From the NCBI RefSeq assembly GCF_017876405.1, contig NZ_JAGINW010000001.1, positions 10,119,203 to 10,183,202 on the forward strand: a stretch of 64,000 bases of DNA, in the 5' to 3' direction. How positions within the stretch are numbered: position 1 is the stretch's first letter; each line of letters opens with the position of its first letter. Under the pieces are notes generated by a model. The model was not told the DNA's origin, did no database searches, and saw only the letters and a program-made list of their open reading frames with translations. The stretch is from Kibdelosporangium banguiense. GTDB taxonomy: Bacteria > Actinomycetota > Actinomycetes > Mycobacteriales > Pseudonocardiaceae. Position numbers and translations under genes: made by a program. Positions 60,943-64,000 of this stretch are shown here, one piece after another.

Positions 60943-63900
60943 ATGCTGAAGTCCAGAGGGGCGGCCGCCGTCGTCTTAGCGGTGGCCGCCGCGGGGATGG
61001 CTTGTTTACCTTCAGTCCGAAGCGCGCAGGCCGGTCCCGTGGTGGTGACCGAAGCGGCGAATGAGGTGGCCGCGGCCGCCATCGCGCGGAACACGGGCAA
61101 GCAGGTCGAAGTGACCGGGCAGCGCACGGAGACAGCGCGTGTCTTCGTGAACCCGTCCGGAACAAGAACGCTGGAGCAGTACCTGCTGCCCGTGCGGGCT
61201 CGTAAGGACAACGGGTGGGTTCCGGTGGATACCACGCTGGTTCGCGGATCCGACGGCGTGGTAGCGCCCAAGGCCACCGTGGTCGGCCTGAAGTTGTCCG
61301 GCGGCGGCACCGGGCCGTTGGTGACCGCTTCCCTACAGGGCAAGGAAATGTCGTTGTCGTGGCCCGGCGTGCTGCCCACGCCAGGCCTGGCCGGCGACAC
61401 CGCCACCTACGCGCAGGTGCTGCCTGGAGTCGATCTGCGAGTGCACGTGAGCGCCGCGGGATTCGCCCCGGAACTGGTCGTCCACGACGCCCAGGCGGCG
61501 GCCAACCCCGTGTTGCGTGGATTCCAGTTCGGCACCAGCGCTCGCGGGCTGACTGTGCGGTCGGACGCGGACCGTACGGCCATTGTGGACGAGAAGGGCG
61601 AGACGGTGTTCACCGGCGGGCAACTGGCGCGGTGGGAGCGGCCGAACGAGTATCCGATGTCGTTGGGTACCTCGTTCGACGCCAAGCAATACCGCTACAC
61701 GTTGGTGAACGAGAAAGCGAAAGACACCTCGTACTGGGATGACGACTACTACCGGAAGGCCTTCCGCGTCGGCTGGCAGGAGTACAAAGGCGAATCCCGA
61801 TTCCGGTCGCTGTTCCAGATGAACACCGCGCAGCTGATCGGGACGACCGTGCAGAAGGCCTACGTCACCATGACGCTGGATCACTCCGCGTCGTGCAAGC
61901 CGAGCCCGGTCGAGCTGTGGCAGACCCGCGACATCGATCCGGCCAAGAAGCTGACGTGGAACAACAGCGTTCCAGGGCACTGGTTGAAGCAGCTGTGGAC
62001 CGGCAAGGGCAACGCGAACGACGCCGGCGGCTGCGGCAAGATCCAACCGGACCTGCCCATGTCATTCAGTTCATCCGCGTTGTTCAACGCGGTCCAAGGC
62101 GCGGCCGACCGTGGCGACGAGACCATCACCTTCGGTCTGCGGGCGCAGAACGAGCTCACCGAAGCCCAGTGGAAGAAGTTCTTCCCCGCCACCGCACACC
62201 TGTTGGTCGAGTACAACACCAAACCACGCGTCCCGACCAGCTTCTCCACAGTGCCACCCAAACCGTGCGGCACGGCGGCAGCGCCCACCGCGCTGAACAC
62301 CTCGACACCGAGTTTCTCCGCGGTGGCCAGCGACCCGGACGGCAGCAACGTGTCCGGGCAACTGGAGATCCTGCGCGGGGACACGGTGCTGACCACGCTG
62401 ACCGGCGCCACGGTTGGCTCAGGCACGGCGTTCAGCTGGCCCGAACTGCCCGCTGGTGTGCTACCGGAGGACCAGCCAGGCACGGTGTTCGCCTACCGGT
62501 CGCGGTTGGTCGACCCGACCGGCACGTTCGGTCCGTACACCGAGACGTGCTACTTCACGGTCGACGTGGTGTCACCGAACAGTCCCACCGTCAGCTCCAC
62601 CGATTTTCCTGATGGGGTTGCGGTTCGATGGGTCGGTGAGACCGGTTCGGTGGCCTTCGCCGCGACGGGCGACGACATCGCCGGGTTCGCCTACGGATTC
62701 AGTCCGGAGACACCGCTGCGAGTAGCTGCCGATCAACAGGGCAAGGCCACTGTGCCGATCACGTTGTGGCCCGATCAGCCTGGCGGCACGTCCGGCATTC
62801 TGCAGCGGCTGTATGTCCGCACGGTGGATCGTGCCGACAACATGAGCTCCTCGGCGCCAGCGTGGGAGGTCAACGCGAAGAGCCGTGCCGTGTCAACAAA
62901 GCCAGTGCGCGGCGACACCAACGGCGATCGGCGTGCCGACGTGACGCAGGTGTTCGACCAGGGCTATGGGCGCACTGCCGTGTGGAACTTCCTGTCCCGC
63001 GACGGCGGATTCGCTGGCGGCTATATCGCTTGGGACACCGGGATCAACGGCGGCTTTCCCGCCACTACCATTCGGTCGGCGCGCGGTGACTTCAACGGCG
63101 ACGGACGGTCGGACGTGGCGATCTTCCGGGAGGATCCGGGTCAGAAGGTGGGGCTGTACCTGCTGAACTCGGACGGCACCCAGATCCTGGCCGGCAGCGG
63201 CCCGGCGTGGACCGGCGACAACAAGTACCGCCTGTCCACGGCCTACGTGGTGGCTGGCGACTTCGATGGTGACGGCGACGACGATATCGGTGTGTTCCAG
63301 GGATACGCCGGCGCGCAGACCAAACTCTGGATGCACACGTCGAACAAGGGCCAGTTCGGCGAGCCCGTGCTGCAGTGGGACAGCGGCGCGGGCAAGGCCG
63401 ATGTCCGGGATTTCAGCCCGGTGTCCGGGGACTTCGACGGTGACGGTGATGACGACGTCGCCGTGTTCCGTGGCTATCCGGACGATCAGACCAAGCTGTG
63501 GTTGCACACGTCGAACAAGGGCCAGTTCGCTGCTCCGGTGCAGCAGTGGGACAGCGGGCTGAGCATGTTCGACCGGGAGCGGGCCCGGTTCCTGGTGGGC
63601 AATGTGGACGGTGACGCGGCCGGCAAGGACGAAGTCGTAGCGGTGTACGACAACGGCGATGCCAGCGTGCAGATGATCACGTTCAGCTCGCCCGGCGGAT
63701 CCTGGACCCAGAAGACGTGGTGGAGCAGCGGCGAGGAACACAGCTTCGAGATCGCCCGGGCCGTACTCACCGCGGGTGATTTCACCGGCGATGGCAAAAC
63801 CGACATCGCCGCCCTGTACGACGCCGGTGATGGGCAGCGCGCCCTGCACACCTACGTGTCGACTGGAAGCGCGTTTGGCAACAAGCGCGTCGATTGGACT

Positions 63901-64000
63901 GGCCGGATCGGGGACGCCCGGCCCGAGGTGTATGTCGAAACCGGCTGGAAGTACCGGTTGGTGGCCCAACACAGTGACAAGTGCCTCGAAGTGCCGGCCG
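60943..64000 (+). CDS. Secreted DNRLRE/FG-GAP repeat protein with ricin-like end, cut by window edge
   Basis: The frame opens at ATG 60943, two bases after the Rhs stop and behind AAGGGG, and is open to the edge (1019 codons). After a Sec signal (VVLAVAAAGMACLPSVRSAQ) come a beta-rich N-terminal domain, a DNRLRE-like domain (RSLFQMNTAQLIGTTVQKAY, VTMTLDHSASCKPSPVELWQ), Fn3-like segments and at least five FG-GAP/VCBS repeats with DxDxDGxxD calcium loops (GDTNGDRRADV, GDFDGDGDDDIGVF, GDFTGDGKTDIAAL). The last visible residues (YRLVAQHSDKCLEVPA) begin a ricin-type beta-trefoil lectin. Proteins of this plan often pair with Rhs proteins and may bind glycans at the cell wall. Confidence 0.85.
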   Translation, partial: MLKSRGAAAVVLAVAAAGMACLPSVRSAQAGPVVVTEAANEVAAAAIARNTGKQVEVTGQRTETARVFVNPSGTRTLEQYLLPVRARKDNGWVPVDTTLVRGSDGVVAPKATVVGLKLSGGGTGPLVTASLQGKEMSLSWPGVLPTPGLAGDTATYAQVLPGVDLRVHVSAAGFAPELVVHDAQAAANPVLRGFQFGTSARGLTVRSDADRTAIVDEKGETVFTGGQLARWERPNEYPMSLGTSFDAKQYRYTLVNEKAKDTSYWDDDYYRKAFRVGWQEYKGESRFRSLFQMNTAQLIGTTVQKAYVTMTLDHSASCKPSPVELWQTRDIDPAKKLTWNNSVPGHWLKQLWTGKGNANDAGGCGKIQPDLPMSFSSSALFNAVQGAADRGDETITFGLRAQNELTEAQWKKFFPATAHLLVEYNTKPRVPTSFSTVPPKPCGTAAAPTALNTSTPSFSAVASDPDGSNVSGQLEILRGDTVLTTLTGATVGSGTAFSWPELPAGVLPEDQPGTVFAYRSRLVDPTGTFGPYTETCYFTVDVVSPNSPTVSSTDFPDGVAVRWVGETGSVAFAATGDDIAGFAYGFSPETPLRVAADQQGKATVPITLWPDQPGGTSGILQRLYVRTVDRADNMSSSAPAWEVNAKSRAVSTKPVRGDTNGDRRADVTQVFDQGYGRTAVWNFLSRDGGFAGGYIAWDTGINGGFPATTIRSARGDFNGDGRSDVAIFREDPGQKVGLYLLNSDGTQILAGSGPAWTGDNKYRLSTAYVVAGDFDGDGDDDIGVFQGYAGAQTKLWMHTSNKGQFGEPVLQWDSGAGKADVRDFSPVSGDFDGDGDDDVAVFRGYPDDQTKLWLHTSNKGQFAAPVQQWDSGLSMFDRERARFLVGNVDGDAAGKDEVVAVYDNGDASVQMITFSSPGGSWTQKTWWSSGEEHSFEIARAVLTAGDFTGDGKTDIAALYDAGDGQRALHTYVSTGSAFGNKRVDWTGRIGDARPEVYVETGWKYRLVAQHSDKCLEVPA

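Overview
The window is high-GC DNA (many GTG starts, -GTGA-/-ATGA- stop-start overlaps) from a filamentous actinomycete. The conservon, Tat-type and lipobox leaders, LacI-type operators and the Rhs-Hint genes fit a Pseudonocardiales-like soil organism; this placement is inference. No tRNA, rRNA or CRISPR array was seen.

1-11.4 kb is a patchy secreted polymer-degradation island. It holds two GH54 alpha-L-arabinofuranosidases, a CE1 acetylxylan-type esterase, a Tat-exported polyester-hydrolase (cutinase/PETase-fold) homologue and, on the other strand, a CE1 esterase fused to a CBM2. A perfect LacI-type operator (TGTTAGCGCTAACA) overlaps the promoter of the first arabinofuranosidase. Between these intact genes lie many scars: catA and catC remnants, an ornithine cyclodeaminase remnant, an inverted arabinofuranosidase fragment, a frameshifted GH63-like glycosidase and an FG-GAP fragment. 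A PfpI/TetR divergent pair sits at the left edge.

10.8-22 kb carries a lipoprotein, an acetamidase/formamidase-family enzyme, a complete minus-strand conservon (sensor kinase-like, roadblock, DUF742, GTPase, P450), a P450 pseudogene, a large AAA/LuxR regulator and a divergent FAD-linked oxidase. A short ACCCGCA/ACCTGCA motif recurs in front of both the conservon and the LuxR/oxidase pair. Recombinase and transposase scars follow.

22.8-50.6 kb is the centrepiece: an extracellular contractile injection system (eCIS). A DUF4157 putative effector lies to its left. The main plus-strand operon (26.2-50.6 kb) starts with a collagen-like Gly-X-Y protein and a coiled-coil protein. It continues with a DUF4255 cap/terminator, sheath, tube, second sheath, second tube, a small DUF5908-like protein, a LysM baseplate protein, a gp27-like hub, an OB-fold spike, a PAAR tip, gp25-, gp6- and gpI-like baseplate proteins, four tandem paralogous baseplate/fibre proteins, an 888-residue candidate tape measure with internal repeats and the AAA+ ATPase. 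It ends with lectin-like and propeller-like small proteins and a two-gene cargo module. Two degenerate copies of one IS flank the operon in direct orientation.

51.8-64 kb holds a GT-C mannosyltransferase-like membrane protein, a broken small gene, and a translationally coupled pair: a 2266-residue secreted Rhs/YD-repeat protein with a Hint self-processing domain, and a DNRLRE/FG-GAP/ricin-type secreted protein that runs off the right edge.
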